In this document: positions 50,411-58,835 of the stretch, piece by piece
Numbering within the stretch: position 1 is the first letter of the stretch
How the letters are laid out: every line of letters starts with the position of its first letter
NCBI GenBank assembly: GCA_965215855.1
Contig: CBDCER010000003.1
Coordinates: 3,286,001 to 3,350,000, forward strand
Length of the DNA stretch: 64,000 nt
Direction of reading: 5' to 3'
Source: J027 sp965215855
Lineage (GTDB): Bacteria; Chloroflexota; Anaerolineae; Aggregatilineales; J027
Notes under the pieces: model-generated
The model's input: only the letters and a program-made list of their open reading frames with translations
What the model was told of the DNA's origin: nothing
The model's database searches: none
Made by a program: the position numbers and the translations under genes

Positions 50411-50501
50411 TTTGAGGCCACCTTGCAACAAAGGCGGCCTCAAACTTATGCACTTGACTCAATTCCAAAGCCATTGCCCTGTATATACAGGGATACTTTG
50501 G
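50411..50501 (-). promoter_or_regulatory. Leader and operator-like palindromes upstream of rpsL
   Basis: Three nested or adjacent elements. A perfect 16 bp palindrome CCCTGTATATACAGGG lies at 50477-50492, flanked by CCAAAG (50465-50470) and CTTTGG (50496-50501). A 9 bp stem TTTGAGGCC / GGCCTCAAA lies at 50411-50444. A clear -35/-10 pair could not be assigned. Confidence 0.5.
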
Positions 50502-50579
50502 GCGGGTGTTTAACTAGTTGGCTTTGAATATTAGCAGTCTCGAACGGGAGTGTCAAGGCCAGTTTAGGGCGGTGGCTGG

Positions 50580-52148
50580 CTATTCGTCTTCTGAATCTGT
50601 TGCTTCGGTGGGTGGTCGTCTGGGCCGAAATGGGGAAGGGCGCTGTGCTGATGCCCCAAAGGGCGAGTCGGACCGACTACCAGTTGGCCGAGCGAATGGC
50701 GCATCATCGGGGCTATCAGGTGATGGTGAAGCACCAAAAGAAGCAGCTGGTCGGCGCGGACGATCAGCAGAAGGCCGACTACCAGTGGGCCGAGCAAATG
50801 GCGCATCATCGGGGCTATCAGACGGTGGTGAAGCACCAAAAGAAGCAGCTGGTCGGCGCGGACGATCAGCAGAAGGCCGACTACCAGTGGGCCGAGCAAA
50901 TGGCGCATCATCGGGGCTATCAGGCGGTGGTGAAGCACCAAAGGAAGCGGCAGGCCGGCGCGGTCGATCAGCAGAAGGCCGACTACCAGTAGGCCGGGCA
51001 GGTCGCGCATCATCGGGGCTATCAGGTGATGGTGAAGCACCAAAGGAAGCGGCAGGTCGGCGCGGACGATCAGCAGAGGGACGACTACCAGTAGGCCGGG
51101 CAGGTCGCGCATCATCGGGGCTATCAGGCGGTGGTGAAGCACCAAAGGAAGCGGCGGGTCGGAGTGATGAGGCGCTGCCTGCTGCTTGGCTGGCAGGCGT
51201 CGGACGTTGCCCAAATGCTGATGGGCTTTGTGCGGGTGCTGCACGTGTATCGGGTTTGGCTGGAAAATTAGGAATTGGCAGTTGCAGATTATATACTGAG
51301 GGCATCAATTCGCCCTTGGGCAAAGGAAGGTTGCTACCGGGTTTGCGAACTCGTTCTTTGATTGTTTTGGCTGCCGGGCCGCTGTAATCCATTTTGAAGC
51401 CGCGCATCCGTTCCAGCGTATCCTCTGTGAACCCTAGCAATAAAATCACTACAATATCCATGCCCAAAATGATTGTCAGCGAAGTAGTGACCAGTTCAAG
51501 GCCATCGCGTACTGTGCTATTGTAGGTTTCGATTAGAACGCTATCCAGTCCGATGACGAGAAATACGATTGTGATAACGCCCACTGCACCTAGAATCAAC
51601 CACCAACCTGCCCGATCCTCTTTAGTAGGAATCATGCCGTTGCTGACACTGAATAGAATCCCCATCCACAGCCAGAAATCGGGAGTGTTGAATTGGTCCT
51701 GGATCGCCTGCAATACAGTTTGCAGGTCATTGGTGCTGAAAGCAGCCGGAATACTATGGAGATCGAGGATCGAAGTGCTGATATAGTAGACCAAAGAGGC
51801 CGCCACCAGGAATGGAGCGCCACCGATGATGCTGGCTTTGAGTGGGTCCGTTTTTTCGATGGTGACGAAATCGTAGCGGAGCGTGCCATTTTCTTGCACC
51901 TGGGGGCGTGCTTCGATTTTTTTGACGGGCACATTCAAAGCACCCGCCACCAGATATTGAATGATCTCGTGCAATATAACCCCAGGGAAGAAAATGAGGT
52001 AGTAAAATCCGGTGGCGGAGCCTTTTTCGCCAGTCAAGAGGTAGCCAATGCCGAAAAAATGTTGATGTATCCAGCGTTCGGCATACACAAACGGAACCAG
52101 GATAACTAACAGCGAAATCCAGGGTCCGATGAAATGGGTAACGTCCAT
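50580..52148 (-). CDS. Multi-pass membrane protein with repeated Pro/Ser/Asp-rich C-terminal tail
   Basis: 522 residues. The N-terminal about 265 residues contain about six hydrophobic segments, including VILHEIIQYLVAG. This resembles the first helix of membrane zinc peptidases, but the second metal His is replaced by Gln (HEIIQ, not HExxH), and a second metal motif is not evident. After a short linker, residues about 329-493 are five 34-residue units of the form RPAASFGASPPPDSPDDA then PARPTGSRPSADRPR. The tail is probably disordered. It is placed between rpsL and tpiA on the same strand; the function is unknown. Confidence 0.75.
   Translation of the reverse strand: MDVTHFIGPWISLLVILVPFVYAERWIHQHFFGIGYLLTGEKGSATGFYYLIFFPGVILHEIIQYLVAGALNVPVKKIEARPQVQENGTLRYDFVTIEKTDPLKASIIGGAPFLVAASLVYYISTSILDLHSIPAAFSTNDLQTVLQAIQDQFNTPDFWLWMGILFSVSNGMIPTKEDRAGWWLILGAVGVITIVFLVIGLDSVLIETYNSTVRDGLELVTTSLTIILGMDIVVILLLGFTEDTLERMRGFKMDYSGPAAKTIKERVRKPGSNLPLPKGELMPSVYNLQLPIPNFPAKPDTRAAPAQSPSAFGQRPTPASQAAGSASSLRPAASFGASPPPDSPDDARPARPTGSRPSADRPRRPAASFGASPSPDSPDDARPARPTGSRPSADRPRRPAASFGASPPPDSPDDAPFARPTGSRPSADRPRRPAASFGASPPSDSPDDAPFARPTGSRPSADRPRRPAASFGASPSPDSPDDAPFARPTGSRSDSPFGASAQRPSPFRPRRPPTEATDSEDE
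50671..51163. repeat. Five tandem 102 bp repeats
   Basis: The conserved block GCGCATCATCGGGGCTATCA recurs at 50699, 50801, 50903, 51005 and 51107, a strict 102 bp period (34 codons). Units differ by a few substitutions. The array encodes the tail of the membrane protein on the minus strand and is also largely stop-free in other frames. Confidence 0.92.
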
Positions 52149-52922
52149 TTATGCCAGAGATTTGACCTCAATGCTGATGCGGACCAGAGCCACAAAATCA
52201 TCAACTTTGAGCGATGCACCACCAATCAGGCCACCGTCAATATCGGGCTGTTTCATCAGATCAGCACAGTTGGCGGGTTTCATGCTGCCGCCGTAAAGGA
52301 TACGTGTAGCCTGGGCAATATCCTCACCATATAGTTCGGTTAATCCTTTTCGCACTACATCTCCAATGATGGATTGTGCCTGTTCTGGTGTGGCAGTTTT
52401 GCCCGTGCCGATGGCCCAGATAGGCTCGTAGGCAATAATGATGTTTGCCATGTCTGCTGGGCTGATACCATCCAGTGCTGCCCGCAATTGACGATCACAC
52501 ACGGCCATCGTCTGACCCGCTTCGTTTTGCTCCAGCGTCTCGCCAATAGCGACGATGGGCTTGAGATCATATTTGAGCGCAGCTTTTATCTTTTTGTTGA
52601 CATCTTCATCGGTGACGCCCAGATATTGTCGCGTTTCCGAGTGGCCGATGATGGTATAGTCCACCAGCCCGGCCAGCATATTCGCGGCGACATTGCTGGT
52701 ATAGGCTCCGCTCTCGGCCCAATGTACATCTTGTGCGCCGACTCCAATGCCTGTGCCTTCCAGTGCTGCCCGCACGCCCGATAGAGCCACATAGGGCGGG
52801 CATACCACGCGGTCGATCTGCGTATATTGTTCGAGGTCCCCCTTGATGGCGTTGACGAATTCAACTGCTTCGGCGGGGGTCTTATTCATCTTCCAGTTGC
52901 CAGCCATCATTGGCGTTCGCAT
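52149..52922 (-). CDS. tpiA: Triose-phosphate isomerase
   Basis: 257 residues from ATG 52922, with AGGAG ten bases upstream. The substrate Lys is in MAGNWKMN, the electrophilic His in IIGHSETR, the catalytic Glu in IIAYEPIWAIGTG, and the C-terminal GGSMKPANCADLM is intact. It interconverts DHAP and glyceraldehyde 3-phosphate. It follows a Ser/Thr kinase gene by 20 bp, with pgk and gapA further upstream. Confidence 0.97.
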   Translation of the reverse strand: MRTPMMAGNWKMNKTPAEAVEFVNAIKGDLEQYTQIDRVVCPPYVALSGVRAALEGTGIGVGAQDVHWAESGAYTSNVAANMLAGLVDYTIIGHSETRQYLGVTDEDVNKKIKAALKYDLKPIVAIGETLEQNEAGQTMAVCDRQLRAALDGISPADMANIIIAYEPIWAIGTGKTATPEQAQSIIGDVVRKGLTELYGEDIAQATRILYGGSMKPANCADLMKQPDIDGGLIGGASLKVDDFVALVRISIEVKSLA

Positions 52923-52942
52923 TATCAAAAAACTCCTGTTTT

Positions 52943-54904
52943 TTATCCGGTTAATTTGTCTTCGATAATCGTCTTCACCCAATCGGGTGCATCGGGCAAT
53001 TCAACAACCACAGTCCAGTTCTCCTGTGCGGCTGCCATATCGCCTTTCTTTTCGTAGTAGTTTCCAGCCACCAGGTAGGTCTCAGCTAGTGTATCATTTA
53101 ATTCAAGACTGTATTGAATAATGGTTTCTGGTGTTACGTCTTCTAACAGATCACCGTATATGGTTCGTGCCAGAACCGGACGACCTGATTGGAATTCGGA
53201 ATTCGTGACCAATACCTGGCCCATCATGGTTATGATGAGTGCATTATCCCGATGATTTTCGGCGAGATTGCACAGGAGGGCAATGGTTTCCGTTTCAGTG
53301 GCCGTACTGGCTTTTTGATAGAAAAAGTGTCCAACTGTTGCACGGATGACGGGATCATCGGGTTCCATTTCCCAGGCTGCAACATAGAATTGGATGGCCT
53401 CCCTGGTGTATCCCCGTGCCTCTAATATGGTCGCCCAGTCTATCAACAACATGGCAGGCGGCGAGAAGCGTTCAATAGTACGCGCTGCTGTGCGAAGGGC
53501 TTCTGCGTCATCGCCATTGTCAAGTAGCGCCAATGTCAGCCCAAAGTGAGCCGATGGTTCTTCTGGGAAGTCGTCTATATATTGCCGTGCTCGCGTCATG
53601 TCCAAGCGGTTATCGTTAGCAGTGTCCAGAATTTCGGTGTCAATGACGCCTGGCACTTGTTGGACTTCATTGACTTGATCGTCCTTCATTTTCGGATCGT
53701 TAGCGGCAGCATAGATGATGGCACACGAAGCGATGCAGGTCAGTATGAAAACCAGACACCCACCAACCAGCCATAAGTTGGCGGCGGACTTGCGTATAGC
53801 GGTGCTACTCGTCACATATACGCCGGGTGGTGGTGTGCCTTGCATGGCTGGAAAGGGAGTTGAGCTTGGTGTGGGCGTAGCGATAACTGGCACAGGTTGA
53901 GATGGTACCAGACTGGGACTAACGGAAGGCGCAGTAGGGGAAAAAGGTGGTGTGCTGCCTGTTGTTGCCTGTGGTTCGCTTCCAGATACGAACGGCGGTT
54001 GGCTGGAGACAGAAGGTTTCTCCTCAAATTCCTCTGGCTGCAGGGTTTGAACGCTGATTTCCTTCATTTGGCTTTGAGTAACGGCATCGTTGAAGGCTTT
54101 TGCCAGATCACCTGCTGTCGCATACCGGTCGCCGCGATCCTTCGCCAGTGCTTTTAATAGCACGGTCTCAACTTCGTGCGGAACACTGGGATTGACTTTG
54201 CTGGGCATGGGCAGCGATTTATAGATATGGTCATGAATAATCGCGTAGGGCGTATCGGCACTGAAAGGCACACGCCCCACCACCAGCTCGTATAGCACCA
54301 CACCCAGCGAATAGACGTCAGTTCCTGCATCTAGATTATGCCCGCCCTGTGCCTGCTCTGGTGAGATGTACTGGGGTGTGCCCAACATCATATCTTGACT
54401 GAGCGTCGATTCACCAGAACTGGCGATGCGTGCCAGACCGAAGTCCGTCAAATACAGTTTGCCCGTGTTGTCGATCACAACATTGGAGGGTTTTACATCA
54501 CGATGCAATACATCGCGCTGGTGGGCATAATCCAGTGCTTCGGCCACGTTCGACAGAATTTCTTTGACTTCATCCAGTGTCACGGGCTTTTGGCGTATAC
54601 GCTGCTTAAGCGTTTGCCCTTCCACAAATTTCATGACCAGATAGGGCTGTTCCTCGAAGTCGGCGTAGTCATAGATTGGGACAATATTGGGATGTTCCAA
54701 CCGTGCGACAATCTGCGCCTCGCGCCGGAAGCGTTCCAGAAATGAAGGGTCGTCACTAAACGCAATATGCATCACTTTGATAGCTACATACCGGTCAAGG
54801 TTGGCATGATAAGCCTTGTAGACCGTTGCCATTCCACCCTGACCGAGTTGCTCTACGATTCGATATGGCCCGACGTTTTGTCCAATCGAAAAACTCATCA
54901 GCAT
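52943..54904 (-). CDS. Membrane Ser/Thr protein kinase with extracytoplasmic TPR-like domain
   Basis: 653 residues from ATG 54904 (ATG 54898 is equally possible). The kinase domain spans about 14-275: Gly-loop LGQGGMATVYKA, Lys43 in VAIKV, catalytic Asp136 in HRDVKPSN, DFG at 154-156, and the activation segment ends GTPQYISPEQ. A Pro/Ser/Thr-rich linker (about 300-370) and one membrane helix (about 375-400) follow. The outside part has TPR-like repeats, not PASTA domains. Start choice is odd: a strong AGGAGGAG (54953-54960) is 48 bases upstream, and an in-frame ATT at 54940 would suit it better. It is embedded in the glycolytic block. Confidence 0.9.
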   Translation of the reverse strand: MLMSFSIGQNVGPYRIVEQLGQGGMATVYKAYHANLDRYVAIKVMHIAFSDDPSFLERFRREAQIVARLEHPNIVPIYDYADFEEQPYLVMKFVEGQTLKQRIRQKPVTLDEVKEILSNVAEALDYAHQRDVLHRDVKPSNVVIDNTGKLYLTDFGLARIASSGESTLSQDMMLGTPQYISPEQAQGGHNLDAGTDVYSLGVVLYELVVGRVPFSADTPYAIIHDHIYKSLPMPSKVNPSVPHEVETVLLKALAKDRGDRYATAGDLAKAFNDAVTQSQMKEISVQTLQPEEFEEKPSVSSQPPFVSGSEPQATTGSTPPFSPTAPSVSPSLVPSQPVPVIATPTPSSTPFPAMQGTPPPGVYVTSSTAIRKSAANLWLVGGCLVFILTCIASCAIIYAAANDPKMKDDQVNEVQQVPGVIDTEILDTANDNRLDMTRARQYIDDFPEEPSAHFGLTLALLDNGDDAEALRTAARTIERFSPPAMLLIDWATILEARGYTREAIQFYVAAWEMEPDDPVIRATVGHFFYQKASTATETETIALLCNLAENHRDNALIITMMGQVLVTNSEFQSGRPVLARTIYGDLLEDVTPETIIQYSLELNDTLAETYLVAGNYYEKKGDMAAAQENWTVVVELPDAPDWVKTIIEDKLTG

Positions 54905-54918
54905 ATACCGCAGGTTAA

Positions 54919-54938
54919 TATCTTCAACTGCGAAGATA
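54919..54938 (-). promoter_or_regulatory. Hairpin between SD and ATG of the kinase gene
   Basis: A perfect 7 bp stem TATCTTC / GAAGATA with a 6 nt loop, lying between the AGGAGGAG at 54953-54960 and ATG 54904. Confidence 0.4.
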
Positions 54939-55003
54939 ATGCCCCGACGGTTCTCCTCCTTTCGATGATTCTGGACTGGCTGCCGGGCTTGTGGCCCACA
55001 CAT

Positions 55004-55032
55004 ATTATATGAATAATGTGTCACCAAAACAA
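55004..55032 (-). promoter_or_regulatory. Promoter TTGTTT-17-TATAAT for the kinase (and tpiA)
   Basis: On the minus strand the -35 TTGTTT (55032-55027) and -10 TATAAT (55009-55004) are spaced by 17 bp. An imperfect inverted repeat (ACACAT...ATGTGT, 54998-55021) overlaps the -10 and could be an operator. Confidence 0.6.
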
Positions 55033-55058
55033 TTTGGGCCAGTAAATGTTTTGTAAAA

Positions 55059-56249
55059 TTAGCCCCGATCTTTGAGCGCCACCACACCTGGCAATTGCCG
55101 CCCTTCAAGCAGCTCCAGGCTGGCCCCGCCACCGGTGCTGATATGCGTGATCGCATCAGCAACCCCTGCTTGTTTTGCAGCAGCGGCTGAGTCTCCACCG
55201 CCGATGACGGTAGTTGTGCCACCTGCCGTCAGCTTAGACAGAGTATTTGCCAGTTCAATTGTGCCTCTGGCGAAGTTCGCCATCTCAAAAACACCCATCG
55301 GTCCGTTCCAGACAATTGTTTTCGCGCCTTCAAGTTCTTGCTGAAAGGCGCTGATCGCACCAGCTCCAATATCCATGATACGCCAGCCATCCGGCACAGC
55401 TTCATCGGCGGGGATGGACATGGCCTTAGCATTATTATCAAAAGCATCGGCGATCACCACTTCACGCGGTAGAATCAGTTTACCACTCGCGGCGGCCATT
55501 AAATCACGGGCAGTATCCAGTGCATCATCTTCCACTAGTGAATCGCCGACAGCGTTGCCCTGCGCTTTGAAGAAGGTGTTCGCCATCCCGCCACCAATCA
55601 GTAGTTTGTCTACTTTTTGCAGTAGCGTGTGGATGACCTCAATCTTGCCGGAAACCTTCGCTCCGCCCAGAATAGCGATGAATGGGCGTTCAGGACTTTC
55701 AACAGCGTTCACCAGGAAATCCAGCTCCTTTTCCATCAAGAAGCCGCCCACTGCTGGCAAATGACCCGCGACGCCGGTGGTGCTGGCGTGTGCCCGATGT
55801 GCCGAGCCAAATGCGTCATTAACATATACGTCGCCCAGCCCCGAAAGTTGCTGGGACATCTCGGCATCGTTTTTCGTTTCACCAGCATGGAAGCGTGTGT
55901 TTTCCAGCACCAACACGCCGCCTTCGGGTAAAGCGGTAGCGGCTCGTTCGGCCACTTCCCCAATACAATCCTCGGCGAATGCGATGGCAACCCCTAGTTT
56001 TTCTGCCAAGATCGCTACAACTGGCTTTAACGAATACTTCAGATTGCGCTCGCCTTTGGGACGCCCCAGATGCGACATCAGAATCAGTGCTTTAGGTTTT
56101 TGATCCAGAATGTATTTCAAAGTTGGGACAGCAGCGCGGATTCGAGTGTCGTCTGTCACCGTGTCGCCGTCCAAAGGCACGTTGAAATCGACCCGAACCA
56201 GCACACGTTTGCCTTTCAGATCAATATCACGAACCGTCATTTTGTTCAT
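55059..56249 (-). CDS. pgk: Phosphoglycerate kinase
   Basis: 396 residues from ATG 56249, with AAGGA ten bases upstream. The N-terminal KRVLVRVDFNVPL and SHLGRPKGERNLKYSL, and the C-terminal nucleotide site GGGDSAAAAKQAG and STGGGASLELLEG, are intact. It produces ATP from 1,3-bisphosphoglycerate. It lies between gapA (with a terminator in between) and the Ser/Thr kinase gene. Confidence 0.97.
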   Translation of the reverse strand: MNKMTVRDIDLKGKRVLVRVDFNVPLDGDTVTDDTRIRAAVPTLKYILDQKPKALILMSHLGRPKGERNLKYSLKPVVAILAEKLGVAIAFAEDCIGEVAERAATALPEGGVLVLENTRFHAGETKNDAEMSQQLSGLGDVYVNDAFGSAHRAHASTTGVAGHLPAVGGFLMEKELDFLVNAVESPERPFIAILGGAKVSGKIEVIHTLLQKVDKLLIGGGMANTFFKAQGNAVGDSLVEDDALDTARDLMAAASGKLILPREVVIADAFDNNAKAMSIPADEAVPDGWRIMDIGAGAISAFQQELEGAKTIVWNGPMGVFEMANFARGTIELANTLSKLTAGGTTTVIGGGDSAAAAKQAGVADAITHISTGGGASLELLEGRQLPGVVALKDRG

Positions 56250-56266
56250 TGTCAAATATTCCTTGC

Positions 56267-56303
56267 TAAAAAAGCGGGGTAGGGCCGTTAAGAGACCCTA
56301 CCC
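56267..56303 (-). terminator. Terminator of gapA
   Basis: On the minus strand a perfect 8 bp stem GGGTAGGG / CCCTACCC with an 11 nt loop is followed by CGCTTTTTT. It separates gapA from pgk, so pgk needs read-through or its own promoter. Confidence 0.85.
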
Positions 56304-56323
56304 ATATTATCGTTTCGATAGTC

Positions 56324-57337
56324 CTAGAGCTTTTGACCCATCATCAGAGCTAGGTCTGTCGTGCGGACCGAGTAGCCCCACTCATTGTCATACCAGGTCA
56401 ACAATTTGACCATGTTGCCACCAAATGCTTTGGTGAAGTCGGCATCCACAATACTGGAACGCGGGTCGGCAATGATGTCGGTGGAGACCAGCGGCACGCG
56501 CTCGAAGCCCAGAATACCCTTCATCGGGCCATTCGCTGCTGCTTCATATGCGGCATGAATTTCTTCAGTGGTCACGTCACGGTTCATCGTACCGACGAAA
56601 TCCACCAGAGAACCAGTTTGAGTCGGGACGCGCACGGCAATGCCGTCGAACTTGCCAGCCAGATCAGGGATGACCAGGGACACGGCTTTTGCTGCACCCG
56701 TGCTGGTCGGGATGATGTTGGTCGCTGCATTACGGGCACGGCGCAGATCGCTGTGTGGGGCATCGAGGATACGCTGGTCGTTGGTGTAGGAGTGAATGGT
56801 GGTGATGAAGGCTTTTTCAATGCCAAACGCATCGTGCAGCACCTTGGCCGCCGGAGCCAGACAGTTGGTGGTGCAGGAGGCATTGGAGACCACATGGTGG
56901 TTGGCCGGATCATAGCTATCGCCGTTCACGCCCAATACAAATGTTGCATCAACTTCACCTTTGGCCGGTGCAGAAATGATGACTTTCTTCGCGCCAGCGT
57001 CCAGATGTGCCTGGCATTTTTCCTTGTTGCGGAAAATGCCTGTACTTTCGATCACAATATCGACACCCAGATCACCCCACGGGATTTTGGCCGGGTCTCG
57101 TTCGGCGAAGGCTTTGATCTCATCGCCATCAATCACCAGGCTGCTATCTGTGACCTCAACGGTTCCCTCATATCTGCCATAGTTGGAGTCGTAGCGGAAC
57201 AAGTGGGCCATGGTTTGCAAGTTTCCTAAATCGTTGAAGGCCACGATATCGAACTCGCCGGGGTATCTTTCCTTGAAGATTTTAACGACCTGACGTCCGA
57301 TGCGCCCGAAGCCGTTGATTCCGATTTTGATTGCCAT
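56324..57337 (-). CDS. gapA: Glyceraldehyde-3-phosphate dehydrogenase
   Basis: 337 residues. The NAD site is IGINGFGRIGRQV, the catalytic Cys lies in SNASCTTNCLAP, the His in TTIHSYTNDQ, and the C-terminal WYDNEWGYSVR is intact. It oxidises glyceraldehyde 3-phosphate in glycolysis. GGAG precedes ATG 57337. A palindrome at 57367-57383 lies in its leader or promoter. Confidence 0.98.
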   Translation of the reverse strand: MAIKIGINGFGRIGRQVVKIFKERYPGEFDIVAFNDLGNLQTMAHLFRYDSNYGRYEGTVEVTDSSLVIDGDEIKAFAERDPAKIPWGDLGVDIVIESTGIFRNKEKCQAHLDAGAKKVIISAPAKGEVDATFVLGVNGDSYDPANHHVVSNASCTTNCLAPAAKVLHDAFGIEKAFITTIHSYTNDQRILDAPHSDLRRARNAATNIIPTSTGAAKAVSLVIPDLAGKFDGIAVRVPTQTGSLVDFVGTMNRDVTTEEIHAAYEAAANGPMKGILGFERVPLVSTDIIADPRSSIVDADFTKAFGGNMVKLLTWYDNEWGYSVRTTDLALMMGQKL

Positions 57338-57366
57338 TATATATTTACTCCTTAGACGATTCTAAA

Positions 57367-57383
57367 TTGCTGATATTCAGCAA
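57367..57383. promoter_or_regulatory. Palindrome upstream of gapA
   Basis: A perfect TTGCTGA-TAT-TCAGCAA inverted repeat, 30 bp before the gapA ATG. It is a candidate operator or leader hairpin. Confidence 0.45.
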
Positions 57384-57437
57384 CATTACAATTCTGATTC
57401 TAACGCAAAACTATAGCTTTGCCCTGCATTTCACTTG

Positions 57438-58697
57438 TCAATTTTGCCGAGAACCACCAGTTTGTAATTTCAACAAAGTGGCGCGAAGTTTATCTGGTGA
57501 GTGCCGCCAAGGGCGTTCGTCATCAGTGAGATCGCTGTAGATTAAGCGATATCTCTTGTTAACAGCATGGCGCGGCGGGACGGGCTGCACATAGATGGTG
57601 TTCGGGCCAGCATTTTCGATGGGATAGTGGTTATTGGCAAGGACGACATCTATCAAGCGTTCACCGACATGCGCTTCCAGGGCTGCGACATGATCTGCGA
57701 CGTGATAGTTATGAGTTTCTTCGGGTTGGGTAGCAATATTGCAAACGTATACTTTGATGGCATGGCTGGCTCGGATGGCTTCAACCACACCGTCGGCCAG
57801 CAAGTTGGGCAGGATGCTGGTGTATAGGCTCCCTGGCCCAATGATAATCAATTCAGCTTCCTGGATGGCGGTAAGCACTTCTGGGAAAGCAGGGGGGCGC
57901 TCTGGTTTTAGATACACGCGTCTAATCTGACGTCCGATCTTAGGTATGTTCGATTCACCCTCGACCTGCATGATATCCCCCGTTTGTTGATCCTGTACAT
58001 CTGCCACCAGATAAACATCCTCCAGCGTGCAGGGCAGCACCCGCCCTTGAATTGCCAGTACCCGCCCAGCAGCGGCAGCAGCATGATCCATACTGCCCAT
58101 CATCCCGACCAGCGCCGCCAAGAACAAGTTGCCAAAGCTATGATCTTGCAATTCGCCGCCAGAAAATCGGTAAGCGAATAATTGAGTCATCAGATCTTCG
58201 TCGCGAGCCAGGGCCGTGATGTTGCTACGTAGATCGCCAGGAGGTTGCATGCCCAATTCACGACGCAGACGACCCGAACTCCCGCCGTCATCGGCCATTG
58301 TAACTACCGCTGTGATGTTGCGGGTCTCAGTTTTCATGGCTCGCAGCGTACTCGGTAAGCCTGTGCCACCCCCGATGGCGACCACTTTGATCCCGTGCCG
58401 TAATGACTGTTGGGTTTGAATAGAAGAAATCCACTCGCCAATCGAGTTAGGTGAAATAAGTGGCGCAATCAGTAATTTGTGCAGTTTGCTGAATCCCAAT
58501 GAAAACAGAATCCCACTAATAATCATTGAGGTGATTAAGCCGATAATAGCCGCAGCAAGTGTGACTTCGGGACGCCAGCCAATCGCATTAACGAACAACA
58601 CAAACCCAATGCTGATGACAATGATGCCGAGCAAAATGAGGAGCAGCCATCGTTTGAGATAGAGGCCCGGACGCACCCAACTGAATAGCTTTTGCAC
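57438..58697 (-). CDS. YvcK/CofD-like gluconeogenesis factor with N-terminal membrane anchor
   Basis: 419 residues from GTG 58697, chosen because AAGGAG is ten bases upstream. Residues 15-80 hold two hydrophobic segments (LLLILLGIIVISIGFVLFV and AAIIGLITSMIISGILF). The YvcK/CofD-like domain begins about residue 105: VVAIGGGTGLPSTLRAMK, MADDGGSSGRLRRELG, PPGDLRSNI, HSFGNLFL and IIGPGSLYTSILPNLL. YvcK binds UDP-sugars and links central carbon flux to cell-wall synthesis in Firmicutes and Actinobacteria, where it is soluble. A TTGACA lies upstream at 58749-58754 (minus). It is divergent from apgM. Confidence 0.9.
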   Translation of the reverse strand: MQKLFSWVRPGLYLKRWLLLILLGIIVISIGFVLFVNAIGWRPEVTLAAAIIGLITSMIISGILFSLGFSKLHKLLIAPLISPNSIGEWISSIQTQQSLRHGIKVVAIGGGTGLPSTLRAMKTETRNITAVVTMADDGGSSGRLRRELGMQPPGDLRSNITALARDEDLMTQLFAYRFSGGELQDHSFGNLFLAALVGMMGSMDHAAAAAGRVLAIQGRVLPCTLEDVYLVADVQDQQTGDIMQVEGESNIPKIGRQIRRVYLKPERPPAFPEVLTAIQEAELIIIGPGSLYTSILPNLLADGVVEAIRASHAIKVYVCNIATQPEETHNYHVADHVAALEAHVGERLIDVVLANNHYPIENAGPNTIYVQPVPPRHAVNKRYRLIYSDLTDDERPWRHSPDKLRATLLKLQTGGSRQN

Positions 58698-58835
58698 CGT
58701 TTTTGTTCTCCTTAGAATCAAAATCAATAAGCCAGATAGAAATGGTTTTGTCAAGTTGTTTTGTTGTCATGGACATGTTAAAACAGGTGCGATAATTCCT
58801 CGTTTTTGCAACCATTTGAGGAGCATAGATAACAA

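Noticed and set aside
50518..51387. Plus-strand 289-residue open frame with tandem 34-residue repeats across the 102 bp array
   Set aside because: It is antisense to the membrane protein whose N-terminal membrane domain is convincing. Repeats of 102 bp with few stops create open frames on both strands. It has no good SD and no recognisable domain.
51948..51995. Zinc metalloprotease call for the HEIIQ motif
   Set aside because: The second His of HExxH is Gln and no second metal-binding motif was found, so a protease activity cannot be supported.
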